Positions 29,357-39,695 of a DNA stretch of 64,000 nucleotides are shown here, piece after piece. Both the position numbers and the translations under genes were made by a program. Under the pieces are notes generated by a model that had not been told where the DNA came from, did not search any database, and saw nothing but the letters and a program-made list of their open reading frames with translations. Each line of letters opens with the position of its first letter. Within the stretch, counting starts at the first letter, position 1. This DNA is from Gracilaria gracilis (lineage: Eukaryota; Rhodophyta; Florideophyceae; Gracilariales; Gracilariaceae), in the NCBI GenBank assembly GCA_030374805.1, contig JARGSG010000091.1, positions 186,001-250,000 of the forward strand. The letters are read 5' to 3'.

Positions 29357-30878
29357 TGTCTATTTGACAACTGACCTCATATGAGGTCAGAATATAACAC
29401 TTTATAAAAATTGATGTAAACCAGTTCAGAGTCTCTAAAGCACCTCTCTAAAACCGCATTCGGCATCACATTCATGACGGAGTAGAACATCTAGTACAAA
29501 GAACGACGCTGAGTAGTAATTGGGGAAAAGGTATATTTGCTACATTTGAAAATTTAATCAAATTTTAACTTCTTCAACGAAAAGAAGTTTTTTTATCCTT
29601 CTTCCTAAAGTAAACCAGAAAACCTCCTCAATGTAGTACAATGAGACCTCAATGGGTTGGTGCCACGTGGGCCTACTGGGGCGCCTTGCTGGCTGCACTG
29701 TACCCAATTGGTATTCTGTATTTTATAATTTCTAATTTCTAATTTATAGTCTAGGATAGTTTAGCATTGCTGGCCCATGACAGTAGGTCATGGGCACAGC
29801 CTATGACGTCATGCTCGCATAGGAGATCGGCGTCGCTGCACCTTGTATATATTGTGGTGCACCTCGCCTTCCTCCTCGGGTATTGTAAAGTCAGGCACCA
29901 CTAGGGCAGTAACTATACCATCTTGGTCACTTGCTACTCTATTACTATTCAGGTTTTACCGCGCGTCGACGTCAACTACCGTACACTTACACGGTCTAGA
30001 CTGGTTGCCCCGCCGTTTGCCCCTGCGGGTTTCAGGTGCCCTACTACCATATTGGGTGTGTGTTTTTCCCTTTTAGGTTGAGCCCTCGCGCGCTCTCTCT
30101 ACCAGGCGGACCCCACACCTTATCGGTATTTGTACGAAACTCAACATATATTCAACCTGTTCCAAATTGCTCTCAGAATGAAGAGTGTGAAGAGCCTGGT
30201 ATAATTAACAATAGTTTTTCTACAACTTTGAAATGCCGGACTTCTCAAATTTAATGGAAAATCTATCTTGAAAGCTGTGGACATCATTTTCGCAGACGTG
30301 TGAAACTACCATGTTACAAAACTGTTTTTGAGGCTGTTTTAGGTGCAATGATACGAACTGAAACAAAAACAAACCTGAGAATGGTACCACTTTACGACTT
30401 AATGTGACTCAATGTACTATAAAGAATGAATGTTCTCTGCGTAGGCCAGTATGTTAAATGTGGTTAAAAGTAGTCAGAATCCTTATATATCTCTCATAAG
30501 AATACGTTTGGCTCATATAATATTGAAAAGTGCGTTATCTCAATACTAGTTTATCGTCAAAAACTATAGCAACAAAAATATTAAGTACTTTTGAAGCATT
30601 ATAAGCAGTTTTCAGTTTACAAGATATATGTAGAGTTTTTGGGCGTTTACACGTAAATAGTAATTCTAAATGCAATCAGATGACTACTTAAGCACTTATT
30701 GATTGGAATTGGTTCGCTTCAAATGGTTATTTGGGGTTATGAAACTAGTTTGATTGCATAATTGTAGTTGTTTTCTAATGAATTGCTGAATTATGTGCAA
30801 AGCTTCATCCAATTTTTTACATTTCTCTCACTTTCTGTGCTGACCTCATATGAGGTCAACGCGCTGGTCCGATAGACA
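29357..30878. mobile_element. Probable non-autonomous DNA element with inverted ends and subterminal palindromes
   Basis: The left side reads CTAG-TGTCTAT (29353-29363) and the right side ATAGACA-CTAG (30872-30882). So 7-bp inverted ends lie inside CTAG, or slightly longer ends inside TA. Near each end lies the same 18-bp perfect palindrome TGACCTCATATGAGGTCA (29372-29389 and 30841-30858), in mirrored positions. The interior has no coding frame I can support. A TATA-like TGTATATATT near 29845 and short pyrimidine tracts are visible. Superfamily is uncertain: a TA duplication would suggest Tc1/mariner, CTAG something else. Confidence 0.6.
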
Positions 30879-30882
30879 CTAG

Positions 30883-31964
30883 GGAAGGTTCTTGTTGTGT
30901 TGAAAACTACTGTAGTTTAACCTAAGCAAAAGGCACTGCCATAATTTTCGTAGTCGAATTACACGGTTCTTATGGCAGGTAATGCACTTTAGAAGTCCAT
31001 TGAACCGGTTGTGCGTGTGCCAAAGGCACACACACAAGTGTGCTTTTCAATCAACTGTAGGGTCCCCATAGGCACACGCTACACGAGATACGTGCGAATC
31101 TCATTGGTGTTTGCTAATGTCTATGCCAGTGGAGGTAAGAATTTTCAGTGTCCAAGGGTTAATATTGTCGGACGTGTCACGCGATACTAATTTGGAGCAT
31201 GAATACACAGTTTGAAAACGTACATGAACGTCTTTAAAACCTATCGAATTGGCATTTCCCGCACTTCCCTGTCACCGACAGAAGATAGAAAAATACAGTA
31301 CGTATCGGTGTAAGGGCTGACATTAGTCCTAGACGGACGTCATAGCCTTCAATACAGTCAGGCATGTCACGCTTAAGAATTATGGTAGCTGGTGACAATG
31401 TTCCTTTTCCCGAATACCCCCAGTTACCACCCGCCCAAAGTTACCATCCTCACCGAAAGCAACGCTGCAGCACGTAGCCGCAAGTCAACGGTTCGCACAT
31501 CTGCTCGTCACTTTTCATGCTCCAAAGCCGCATGCCGCATACGAAGCACCGCCGGCCCCTCTCGTGCCACGCGCAAAGCAGCGACTCACCAACTACGCTG
31601 ATCGCCAAGCAGCTCACCTCGCCCACGATCAACGCCAGCTCCCGCACCGCCACCAACTCCCGCCCGCGTCGTGCAAGATGGTCACTCAATTCCTTACAGA
31701 TCATGCACTATACGAAGATATCGCATTCACAATTCATGAATTCGGCTACGTGTACCTTCAATTCTTCCAAATCATATCGTCCAGCAACACTTTCAAGAGG
31801 TCAGTTTTACGGAGCGCACACTGACAGCACATCTGCTCAACTACGTATAGTTCACGCTGTCAATGCAATCACTAGATTTACCTTCTGTGCTATTGTCTCG
31901 AGCCGATCAACCATCATGGCAAGCATTCCTACAGCTAAATTCATAGAACACTCTAGCGGGAAGC
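30883..31964. other. Intergenic stretch downstream of the RHS gene
   Basis: No convincing gene. A small hairpin GTGTGCC-AAA-GGCACAC lies near 31015-31031. Open frames at 31392-31999 have no recognisable domain and partly run antisense to the RHS gene end. Confidence 0.45.
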
Positions 31965-34900
31965 TCAAGGCATTGGGAACTTTTGAGATACCATTTTGAT
32001 AGTTTCGTTCATCACCCCATCCGCGTCTGCCGCATTCTCTTCTGATTCGTCCTCATGGTCCACGTGCCAAGTACCTTCAATGAGAAGAGTATATGTCATA
32101 GCTTGCGCTGCCACCTGTGTTGCAGCCCATGCGCCTTCTTTTGCTCTTTTGGAAATGGAGTTCACTGGAGAAAATATAGTCTCCACAGACTTAAAATCAT
32201 ATCCCACCGCGCTGTAGATAAACCCTCGGGTACAGCTCCTAGCTTTCATGGTGATACCTTCATTTTCTTCAGCCATTCTTAACTTTCGCAGGTTTTTCAT
32301 ACCTTGGGAACTGAGCTCATCAGCTGATTTTCCTAAGGTGTTCGTTCCCTTTGTACCAAACATTGACGTAGACTCGGACGATTTTGAGGATTTTGACAAT
32401 GCTTTTGCAGCCCTCGAAGCATTAGCATCTGCAAAGTTGTTGTATGCTTTCTTCCCGAAATGCTTCGCAGTTGCTTCCACCCCTGATTCTAATGCTGAGG
32501 GAATGTCAGCGGCAAGAGATGCTATGCCGAATGCAGAAGACGATACGCCAAGCTTGGATATCATCTCACTTCTGTCTGTTCCAGAGTTAGCGTCTTGAAT
32601 TGCCATAGAGTCTGCGGCGATACCCAGCGTATCTGAGGTTAGTCCAAATACAGCCCCACAAACACCTGCAACAGCAGGTGCTAATGAACCCCCACTGGCC
32701 ACTAGCGCCGAAACAGACATAGCGAGCACAATTGCATCCACAATTAAACACGCTATATTCAAAGACAAATCTGTTTCGGAAGATAGATGGCCGGTTGGGT
32801 CGGTGAGATTGATCGGATTACCCTTGCAGTACATGAAAGGGTTAATACCACCGCCGGAAAATGGAGAGAAAGAGTCCATGCTTGAGAACATCGCATACCT
32901 TGGCATATAAACACGTGTACCACTACCAAGAAAATACAAACTTCCTCCTTCGCCTTTGAAACACGATTCTCCATTGTATCCTGTTTTCGAAGTTGGATCG
33001 CCACTACCGAAGGGGCCATACGCTTGGTAATGAATTTCTTCGTCAGTGTGAGCGAGCACTGCGGAATTGAGATGATTGCATCCGAGCACTGTTAACTTTT
33101 CCGTAGGCCTTTTCTCCGCAACGACATGTCCCCCGCAACGAATGTAGTCCACATATGCGTCGGATCCATCGGTTTCACTTACAACATTGCGCAAATTGTA
33201 GTACTTGGTACCTGAATTCACTTTAGCCACTCGCCCGAAAGCGTCATACTTGAAAACGTTTTCAGAGCTGGAACCCGAATCCTTCACGGAGATCAATCGA
33301 CCGCACACATCGTGAGAAAGTGCAATGCTCCCTCCACTTCCATTGTCTCTCGTAACAGTTGATAGATTTCCATCCGTATCGTAAGAAAGTGAGGTGTTTT
33401 GGTAGTAGTGTGACGAGAGAGTGTGTAGGATCGTGCATGGATTTGAAACAGCGGTGTTATTGTACTCCCAAGTGGCTTCGTCGATCAAACCTCCATCAAA
33501 TTTAGTACTGATCGAGATGATGTTGTTCAAAGCACCAAAAGAGAATGTCTGAGCTACAATTCCAGTCTCTTGTTTCTCACCACCCTTGCACAGAAATGCC
33601 GGGTCATATTCGTCACTCACTTCGTATGTCACTAAGCGACTGCATTCATCGTAGCTAAATTGTTCAACCAATTTCAACACTTGAGAGCACGATACTGTTC
33701 TTTTCGTCATTCGGCCCTCCAAATCGTACGTGTTCTCAATCGTGTAGGCTTCGTTGGTATCAGAACTGTGGACCGAAATTGTGCGAGATGTTTCCCGGCT
33801 TAAATCATCGTAGGTTACGCTAGTCGTCTGTTTCACGTTGCTTCCAGAACTGATATCCGTTATTGTTTCCTTATTAACCCTTCCAAAGGAGTCATATCCC
33901 AAAGAGGTCTCTACTGAGTCCTGCGCCGAAGATATTAATCTTCCGTAAGAATCGTATGTCTTCTTTTTCAGTATAGTTCTTTCACCCATGATCACCGAAG
34001 CACTAAGCAGTTTTCCCAGCAAAGACCGACTTTCATAGACAGATGAAGCAGAAGAAGTTCCACCTGAATAAGTGATCTTGCTCAAGTTTCCTGAGGTATC
34101 ATATTGGAATTGCTGTGAAATTTCTTCTCTTTCTGCCTTCTGAAGGCAAGCCACCTTTCCATTTGCACCTTTGCCGTACGTGAAAACATTTTTAACAGCA
34201 GTTGATGAATCAACAGCTCCTTCCCACAGTGATATGCATTCTGGCAAACCGCCAAGCTCACTGTTGTAATCGAGTGTAATATTACCCCCGGATGGAACAG
34301 AAACAAGGTTCGGAAACTTGAAACCTCCGCTGTAGCCGTATGTTGTTAGGATTCCGTTCACAGATTTCGACGTCGAGCGTCCGATTCCATCAAAACTCTG
34401 TTGTCCAATTACAATTTCAGTGTCTTCCGTGTCTTCCGTGCCTTTCACAATGTCATCGTCTTCCAATTTCATCCTAAGTTCGCTTACTAAATGATGAGGT
34501 GAAAATTCTTCGTAACTGCAGCTGAACACCCGTCCTAGAGGATCTTTGCCACTTAGGACGCGGTCGAAGATGTCCATACTAGTTGCCTCACTTTCGTATC
34601 CCAGCGCAGTTGTTACCTTAGTCTTCCGTCCTAAACCATCGTATGCAATCTGAGCTGATGCAGTTCCACCCGAGCTTTGAGATTCGAAAGCTATGGGAGA
34701 GTGAAAGAGATTGAACGTCGTCACATGCTTGGCGAGGCTTTCAGATACACCTCCATTCGCATCTCTGATTACCAATTGCCTGGTTCGTTTCAGTTCGAAG
34801 GGATCATTTTCTGTAATGGTCACGACACCATCGTTGGTTTTCGTTTCTGCTAAGAGGCCCCATCCGTCATACGTCTTCTCGGTAGTCACACACGAGATTT

Positions 34901-37037
34901 GTCCGTCATCCAAGGAATAGTCCTTTTGCGTAACGGACGTTATTTGTTCGAATTCATCATATGCTTGGGAGAGTACTTCATAAAATGTGTCGTCATCTTC
35001 GGAAAAAGTCTTTTCAACGATCACAATTCGCCCCTCTCCATCATACCTTAGTCGGGTTCGTACGCCACTGGGATCGATTTGGACTGCGGTCGGTGAATTT
35101 GTTTCGGAATCGAGGCTCTTGTTAACGAAAGTTGTCACTTGCTCCAATGCTGTCCCCGGTGATGAGGTTTGAGTCAATGGATTCCCGAGCATATCGAACG
35201 TTGCCTCCCGTGTCACTCCCAAACGATCTACATGATGGATGAGTAAATTAGAATAAGGCAAGCGAGTATCAGTGCGGGAAAAGGTGCTTCCATCATGGCC
35301 GGTAACCGTACTTGTCCGTTTGATAGACGAGGCGGTCTCGTCTACTTCGAAGGAGAAGTCGCAATTTGTTTTGTATTGAGTACCATCGCCTCCTTCCATG
35401 AGTAGTTCTGCGTGATTGATACGATTGTGTGTCCAATACGAACTAACGTCGTCGACGTGCGAGAGGGTCACCGTAGCCTGTGTGTTCTCCTCATCTGCAA
35501 GTTCGATCTTTGATACTTTCACAACACTCTTGATTTTCTCAGCACCGGCAGAGAGCGGGCTAAGTGAAGCATAATAATAGCGTTTCGCCTTCCAGACTGT
35601 ATTGTCAGCGGACGCGGTAGTTGCACTCTTTGAGAAACGAACGAAACAACCGAATGGATCTGCGGGACAGTTATCAACCTCCCCTTCAGGAGGGTAGAAA
35701 GTGAAGGTTTGAATCACGCCTGAAGGGGCAATGTTCTTCACCTGGTTTCCGTAATCGTCCGTTTCCATTTGTGCCACGTACGATTGCTCGCTATCGTCCT
35801 TCTTGAACGTTTTGTTCACTTTGGTTGGATACTTCACGTTGCATGGTTGGTTTGCAAAGTTCTTTTCTACGTTGTCGGGCAGATAGCAAGGGTAATCGTA
35901 ACTCGTTTGAACTACACACCCCATCCTGGTTGTTGTCTCCGAGAGTTGCAGGTGAAAAGTGTTGTAAATGCACTTTGTCACAGTCTCCTCTGTGGAGCCT
36001 TTGGAAGTTGTCACCTCCACCCAATAAGAATAGCTGTTTGGTCCACCCCATTCGTAGAGATTGTCTTGACCATTAATCCAGTTGTATGTGTTTGGGTATC
36101 CGAGGAAGTTATGGCTACCTTCGGAGGTGTCTGGATAACTGTAACTTTCGCTAGTGGCAACCATATTCTCCCCTGGTGAGTAAGTGTACGACGCGACACG
36201 AGGTACCTTGCTAATGGTCGTACCTGTGTTGTACAGATGCCCTTCTGTGTCGTAACGTATAGTCTCGGTGGCACCTTCCTTATACTCAATTTTAGATATT
36301 ACGATGTAATCTTGAGACGCCGTGTATTCGAAGTTGGTGTAGGTGTTGGTATCAGAGGAACCAACTGTACGTTCGATACGAGTCAATTTGGAGTAGCTCC
36401 CTGATGAAGAAATCGATGTGTAAATCGTTGCGTAGCCAGTGTCACGCCATGTTTTAGCTGAATGGAGAAATGTACCGCTGTAATCAAGTTCGAGGAGCAC
36501 CGTGCCATTCTGATCCTTGATCTCTCTCAGACAATGATGATCCTGAATAAAATCGTAAGCAAGAGTATACCTTTCACCATTTGGAAAGTACAAGCAAGAT
36601 AAAATGTAGTTGTTCGCAGTGGTCTGATAAAGCTGCTCGACAACGCCGTCTTTGTTGTACACCATAAAGTGCTGACCATCATCAACGGAGAAGACGGAAA
36701 AGTCCTTGGCCTTCTGATCACGGAAATGAACGAGACCGGTGTCCACATCTCGATAAGAATAAGAAAAGCTCTGGTTGTTTGACAGCGAAAATGTTTTCAT
36801 GTCCGTAATCGTCGAAATTCCAGTAATGCTCCATCCAGTGCCATATGATGTTTCTGTCGTTTGCTGAGCGTCCGAGGAAGAATATGATAAACCAATTTCA
36901 CGAGAAACAGATTCACCCGTAGTGTCAACCGAGCCCAACGCGAGTAGAGTGGTAGTGAAAGTGTGCTGACCGGTCTGCGGGCTGACCGAAGACTGCGTAC
37001 GCACTTTGTTGTTCGATTCCTGTGAATACAGACCCAT
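31965..37037 (-). CDS. RHS/YD-repeat protein of bacterial type
   Basis: A single 1,690-aa frame from the ATG at 37037; a TATA-like TATTTAAAT lies about 90 bp upstream. The N-terminal part resembles the start of bacterial RHS shells (GYATIY; ETSYGTGWSITG). The middle is filled with YD-type repeats such as RYDGEGRIVIVE, YDSYGRLISS and YDAFGRVAKV, which form a hollow beta shell in known structures. The RHS core follows, ending about residue 1415: SMDSFSPFSGGGINPFMYC and NPINLTDPTGH, very close to the Pseudomonas type. The last 275 residues are specific, with hydrophobic stretches (ACLIVDAIVLAMSVSALVA). In bacteria this variable tip is often the active part; here its activity is unknown. An intact frame and a eukaryote-like promoter suggest a transferred, possibly expressed gene. 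Confidence 0.9.
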   Translation of the reverse strand: MGLYSQESNNKVRTQSSVSPQTGQHTFTTTLLALGSVDTTGESVSREIGLSYSSSDAQQTTETSYGTGWSITGISTITDMKTFSLSNNQSFSYSYRDVDTGLVHFRDQKAKDFSVFSVDDGQHFMVYNKDGVVEQLYQTTANNYILSCLYFPNGERYTLAYDFIQDHHCLREIKDQNGTVLLELDYSGTFLHSAKTWRDTGYATIYTSISSSGSYSKLTRIERTVGSSDTNTYTNFEYTASQDYIVISKIEYKEGATETIRYDTEGHLYNTGTTISKVPRVASYTYSPGENMVATSESYSYPDTSEGSHNFLGYPNTYNWINGQDNLYEWGGPNSYSYWVEVTTSKGSTEETVTKCIYNTFHLQLSETTTRMGCVVQTSYDYPCYLPDNVEKNFANQPCNVKYPTKVNKTFKKDDSEQSYVAQMETDDYGNQVKNIAPSGVIQTFTFYPPEGEVDNCPADPFGCFVRFSKSATTASADNTVWKAKRYYYASLSPLSAGAEKIKSVVKVSKIELADEENTQATVTLSHVDDVSSYWTHNRINHAELLMEGGDGTQYKTNCDFSFEVDETASSIKRTSTVTGHDGSTFSRTDTRLPYSNLLIHHVDRLGVTREATFDMLGNPLTQTSSPGTALEQVTTFVNKSLDSETNSPTAVQIDPSGVRTRLRYDGEGRIVIVEKTFSEDDDTFYEVLSQAYDEFEQITSVTQKDYSLDDGQISCVTTEKTYDGWGLLAETKTNDGVVTITENDPFELKRTRQLVIRDANGGVSESLAKHVTTFNLFHSPIAFESQSSGGTASAQIAYDGLGRKTKVTTALGYESEATSMDIFDRVLSGKDPLGRVFSCSYEEFSPHHLVSELRMKLEDDDIVKGTEDTEDTEIVIGQQSFDGIGRSTSKSVNGILTTYGYSGGFKFPNLVSVPSGGNITLDYNSELGGLPECISLWEGAVDSSTAVKNVFTYGKGANGKVACLQKAEREEISQQFQYDTSGNLSKITYSGGTSSASSVYESRSLLGKLLSASVIMGERTILKKKTYDSYGRLISSAQDSVETSLGYDSFGRVNKETITDISSGSNVKQTTSVTYDDLSRETSRTISVHSSDTNEAYTIENTYDLEGRMTKRTVSCSQVLKLVEQFSYDECSRLVTYEVSDEYDPAFLCKGGEKQETGIVAQTFSFGALNNIISISTKFDGGLIDEATWEYNNTAVSNPCTILHTLSSHYYQNTSLSYDTDGNLSTVTRDNGSGGSIALSHDVCGRLISVKDSGSSSENVFKYDAFGRVAKVNSGTKYYNLRNVVSETDGSDAYVDYIRCGGHVVAEKRPTEKLTVLGCNHLNSAVLAHTDEEIHYQAYGPFGSGDPTSKTGYNGESCFKGEGGSLYFLGSGTRVYMPRYAMFSSMDSFSPFSGGGINPFMYCKGNPINLTDPTGHLSSETDLSLNIACLIVDAIVLAMSVSALVASGGSLAPAVAGVCGAVFGLTSDTLGIAADSMAIQDANSGTDRSEMISKLGVSSSAFGIASLAADIPSALESGVEATAKHFGKKAYNNFADANASRAAKALSKSSKSSESTSMFGTKGTNTLGKSADELSSQGMKNLRKLRMAEENEGITMKARSCTRGFIYSAVGYDFKSVETIFSPVNSISKRAKEGAWAATQVAAQAMTYTLLIEGTWHVDHEDESEENAADADGVMNETIKMVSQKFPMP

Positions 37038-37997
37038 AATGCCCGTAAAAGTAAAAGGAGGATCTTGGAGCAATACAGGTGACTGGGAAGAGACGGGGAG
37101 GCTCGAAGGCAGGCTAAACAGGATTTAAATAGAGGTGAAGAAGTGTGAAAGCGCCTCCAAACGTGGCACTTCGTGATTTATTATCGATAACATCCAACGG
37201 ATGGAACTCCCCGATGCTTTGAAGCATTCTCATTATACCCGATATCGTTTGTCACAAGACTTGTGTGAAAGATAAGTAGGGAGTGTAATAACAATGGACC
37301 GGAGTGTGATAAGCATGGACCGCCAGTTATCCCACTCCGTCCAGTTCGATAACGATTGCAATCTAGGGCTTGGAGACGGATGCTGCGGCAGTAGGAACTC
37401 GTGGAATTGCCACGCAGGTTGAAGATTTATTGCGGGGGGTATGAGTTTTGACCGTGTGTCTGACGGCTGACAGGTAGTCATTTGAACAAAAGAAGTAGGT
37501 GCACCATACGACAGAAATGAAAATGCGACGATCAACGCACACGAAAGTATTAGCTGCCCCGTGCACGTTGATCTCAAGACTTCGTTGAAGGAAACTTTGG
37601 CACGCCGAGGGAGATGTAAATATGAGTTATCTCGACAAATTACCGAAGACAACGGAGCACGAGACAGCTTAATTCGGGCCCGAGCCAACCATGGACCGCA
37701 GGGGATTTTTTGACCAGCTCTGGATCTTAAGACTTCGTTGAGGGAAACCGTTGGCACGCAGAGGCGTGTAGATGTATCTTACTGTACCGTTGGCACTTGT
37801 CATAAGTGCCCTGGGCGAACCCGTTTTGACCGTGCGTCTGTAGACCGCCACGAAATCAAACATCTTATCGCACTCAATAACGATGTTTACCGATGTTTTA
37901 CCTCCATCAACGCTGTAGCGCTGTGAGCTGCGGATCACAGTCACAGAAGGTCGCGAAAACACCTTCGACGGTGTGGTTTGAAGTCCCCACACCGTGA

Positions 37998-38084
37998 GCG
38001 GCCATAGCTCAATCGGTAAAACCTTCGTGTGCTTTTTGCGTAGGCCCGGGGTTCGTGGTTCGAACCCCGGCCCGGCTCGTCCAC
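37998..38084 (+). other. tRNA-Lys-like sequence, degenerate (possible SINE head or tRNA pseudogene)
   Basis: An A-box-like TAGCTCAATCGG (38005-38016) and a perfect B-box-like GGTTCGAACCC (38057-38067) are correctly spaced for a polymerase III promoter. Between them CTTTTTG could be an anticodon loop with TTT (Lys). The D stem and T stem do not pair well, and acceptor pairing is only partial. Instead CCGGGGTTCG / CGAACCCCGG forms a 10-bp hairpin around the B box. So it is unlikely to be a working tRNA. Confidence 0.4.
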
Positions 38085-38289
38085 CCGGTCCACTGCAAAC
38101 GCGCATGAAAGGATTAACTTTTAATCATCGGCACGTGCTCTTTGGGCCTTGCACCCTGAAGGAAAACGTTCTCGCTTGGTTCAGACTAATCGATTATAGA
38201 TACGATATCGATTACCGAGATGAAGTCGTGAACTCTTGCAAACAAACAAAGTGAAAACCAATCTTCCATTCTGCTGCCATCGCATCTAT

Positions 38290-38397
38290 GCTGCATCCAG
38301 ATTTGTCTTTATTGAAAGACTTGTGCTGGATGCAGCTGCATCCACCACAAGTCTTCACATGTGTGGTTTGTCTTCAATGAAGACAAAGCCGGATGCA
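38290..38397. repeat. Nested inverted repeat (108 bp) ahead of a TATA box
   Basis: CTGCATCC and GGATGCAG alternate: one inverted repeat spans about 38290-38334 with inner TTTGTCTT/AAAGAC arms. A second follows to 38397 with GTCTTC/GAAGAC arms. The whole can fold as one or two hairpins. It could be a miniature transposon or a regulatory structure. Confidence 0.5.
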
Positions 38398-38480
38398 GTA
38401 TCGTGTGCTACTTTTGGAAATAAACAACCTAAAACTTCATTCCAAAGGAATAGCGGCCAATATTTCGTCGCTTCTACCAC

Positions 38481-38488
38481 TATAAAAG
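38481..38488 (+). promoter_or_regulatory. TATA box of the 366-aa gene
   Basis: TATAAAAG lies 114 bp before the ATG at 38595. That spacing argues for the ATG at 38595 over the one at 38502, which would fall almost at the transcription start. Confidence 0.65.
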
Positions 38489-38594
38489 CGTCATCCCACA
38501 TGTGCGATATGGTTGGTTGCTCCTATCAACTTGGCATCATCTCTCACGTCAAAACAGTCTCCTGAACACGCATTTACTCCAGCTACAGCACAAT

Positions 38595-39695
38595 ATGACT
38601 TCTGTCTCCATCTCGTTTTATGTTTTTGAAAGCGCCACAGGTAGCAACACGGAGGCAAATGTCTTTGCCAACACAAAAGCACAACTTCCCGTCAAGCTCT
38701 ATGTCGCCACTGGGGGAACGACGGTTATTGACTGTGGTATTTCAAGAAAGAAAACTGTTAACGACTGTTACGTACAGTCTCCTGCAAGCGTGTACCCAAT
38801 TCCTACTGATTTGGCAGCGACGAAGGTCAGCTCAGAGAACGAAAGAAGTTACAATTCGTATCCCGGTCAAACTGCTGTGTCTCCCTCTAATTCATTTATG
38901 CCCGACTTTGAACAGACCTTTCTTTTGAATTCCACCCAAGTAGAGGGTGAGGTGGGTGCTACTACAAGAGAAGAACTGATGGCGTGGATTACGGTAGAAG
39001 GTTTCAAGTCTAACGACTACGATACCGCAACAGAAACAGTTACGATCTTTTCATATATGGATGCTGAAACTAACGGTGGCGCAAATCTTGTCTACAATTC
39101 CTTCATTGGTGCCACACTTGTGGGTAAACCAAAAATCTTGGTACAGGAGAACATCTTTGATGCCAGTGCTTTCGGCCAAGACGACATGGACTCGGCAACG
39201 ATATATCAATACTATGGTAATTATGGAGCGTATGCATCTTCGTACCAATTTGAACTTAAATCGTTTACGTGGGGTATATATGATGGGAACCTAGTGCAAC
39301 AGCAATATTTTACGCCGTCCGCCATAAAGCCGCAGAACGAGAACATATTCGAATTTGGATTCAAGGCTACCGAAGGCGGCGTCAACAAAGTTGCTCGAGC
39401 TTTTGCCCATGGGAACCTGCGAAGTGGTACAATCGAACAACTGCTGCACAACGGCTCCAAATCGTACAGTTATGGGACAGAAGACACTATAATGTCGGCT
39501 TCTGCTTTCTATTTCAAGGATGCTGGCTTAGAGAACGGGCTTTGTGACAACCATTGGTTTAACAACGAGCTTCACATCTCTGTTTATGACATATACGGAG
39601 GGAAAACCGTAGCGAAGGTAACTCCTAACCTTGATGCAGGAAACGGAGGCCATGGAAAGCTAAACACTGTGCAAAACACTCAACAGTATGCCTAA
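38595..39695 (+). CDS. Unknown 366-aa protein, divergent neighbour of the RHS gene
   Basis: The start at ATG 38595 is chosen from the upstream TATA box. The protein is rich in Ser, Thr, Asn, Tyr and Phe, with alternating patterns suggesting beta-sheet (SYQFELKSFTWGIYDG; LHISVYDIYGG). It has few cysteines, no signal peptide and no membrane segment. I do not recognise a domain. Its early segment ANVFANTKAQLPVKLYV faintly recalls repeats in hypothetical proteins that sit near RHS genes in pseudomonads, which would fit joint transfer of a bacterial pair. That is from memory and weak. Confidence 0.7.
   Translation: MTSVSISFYVFESATGSNTEANVFANTKAQLPVKLYVATGGTTVIDCGISRKKTVNDCYVQSPASVYPIPTDLAATKVSSENERSYNSYPGQTAVSPSNSFMPDFEQTFLLNSTQVEGEVGATTREELMAWITVEGFKSNDYDTATETVTIFSYMDAETNGGANLVYNSFIGATLVGKPKILVQENIFDASAFGQDDMDSATIYQYYGNYGAYASSYQFELKSFTWGIYDGNLVQQQYFTPSAIKPQNENIFEFGFKATEGGVNKVARAFAHGNLRSGTIEQLLHNGSKSYSYGTEDTIMSASAFYFKDAGLENGLCDNHWFNNELHISVYDIYGGKTVAKVTPNLDAGNGGHGKLNTVQNTQQYA

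Larger units (their letters stand above)
37038..38480. other. Region between two divergent genes, with direct repeats and palindromes
   Basis: A direct repeat of about 60 bp lies at about 37569-37630 and 37724-37785 (both contain AAGACTTCGTTGA and GGCACGC). A tRNA-like segment lies at 37998-38084 and a nested palindrome at about 38290-38397. The promoters of the RHS gene and of the 366-aa gene must both lie in this region. No coding sequence is supported. Confidence 0.5.

Noticed and set aside
29640-30130. Possible solo LTR inside the 29.4-30.9 kb element (TATA-like box, pyrimidine tracts)
   Set aside because: No second copy, no clear TG/CA ends and no target duplication could be found.
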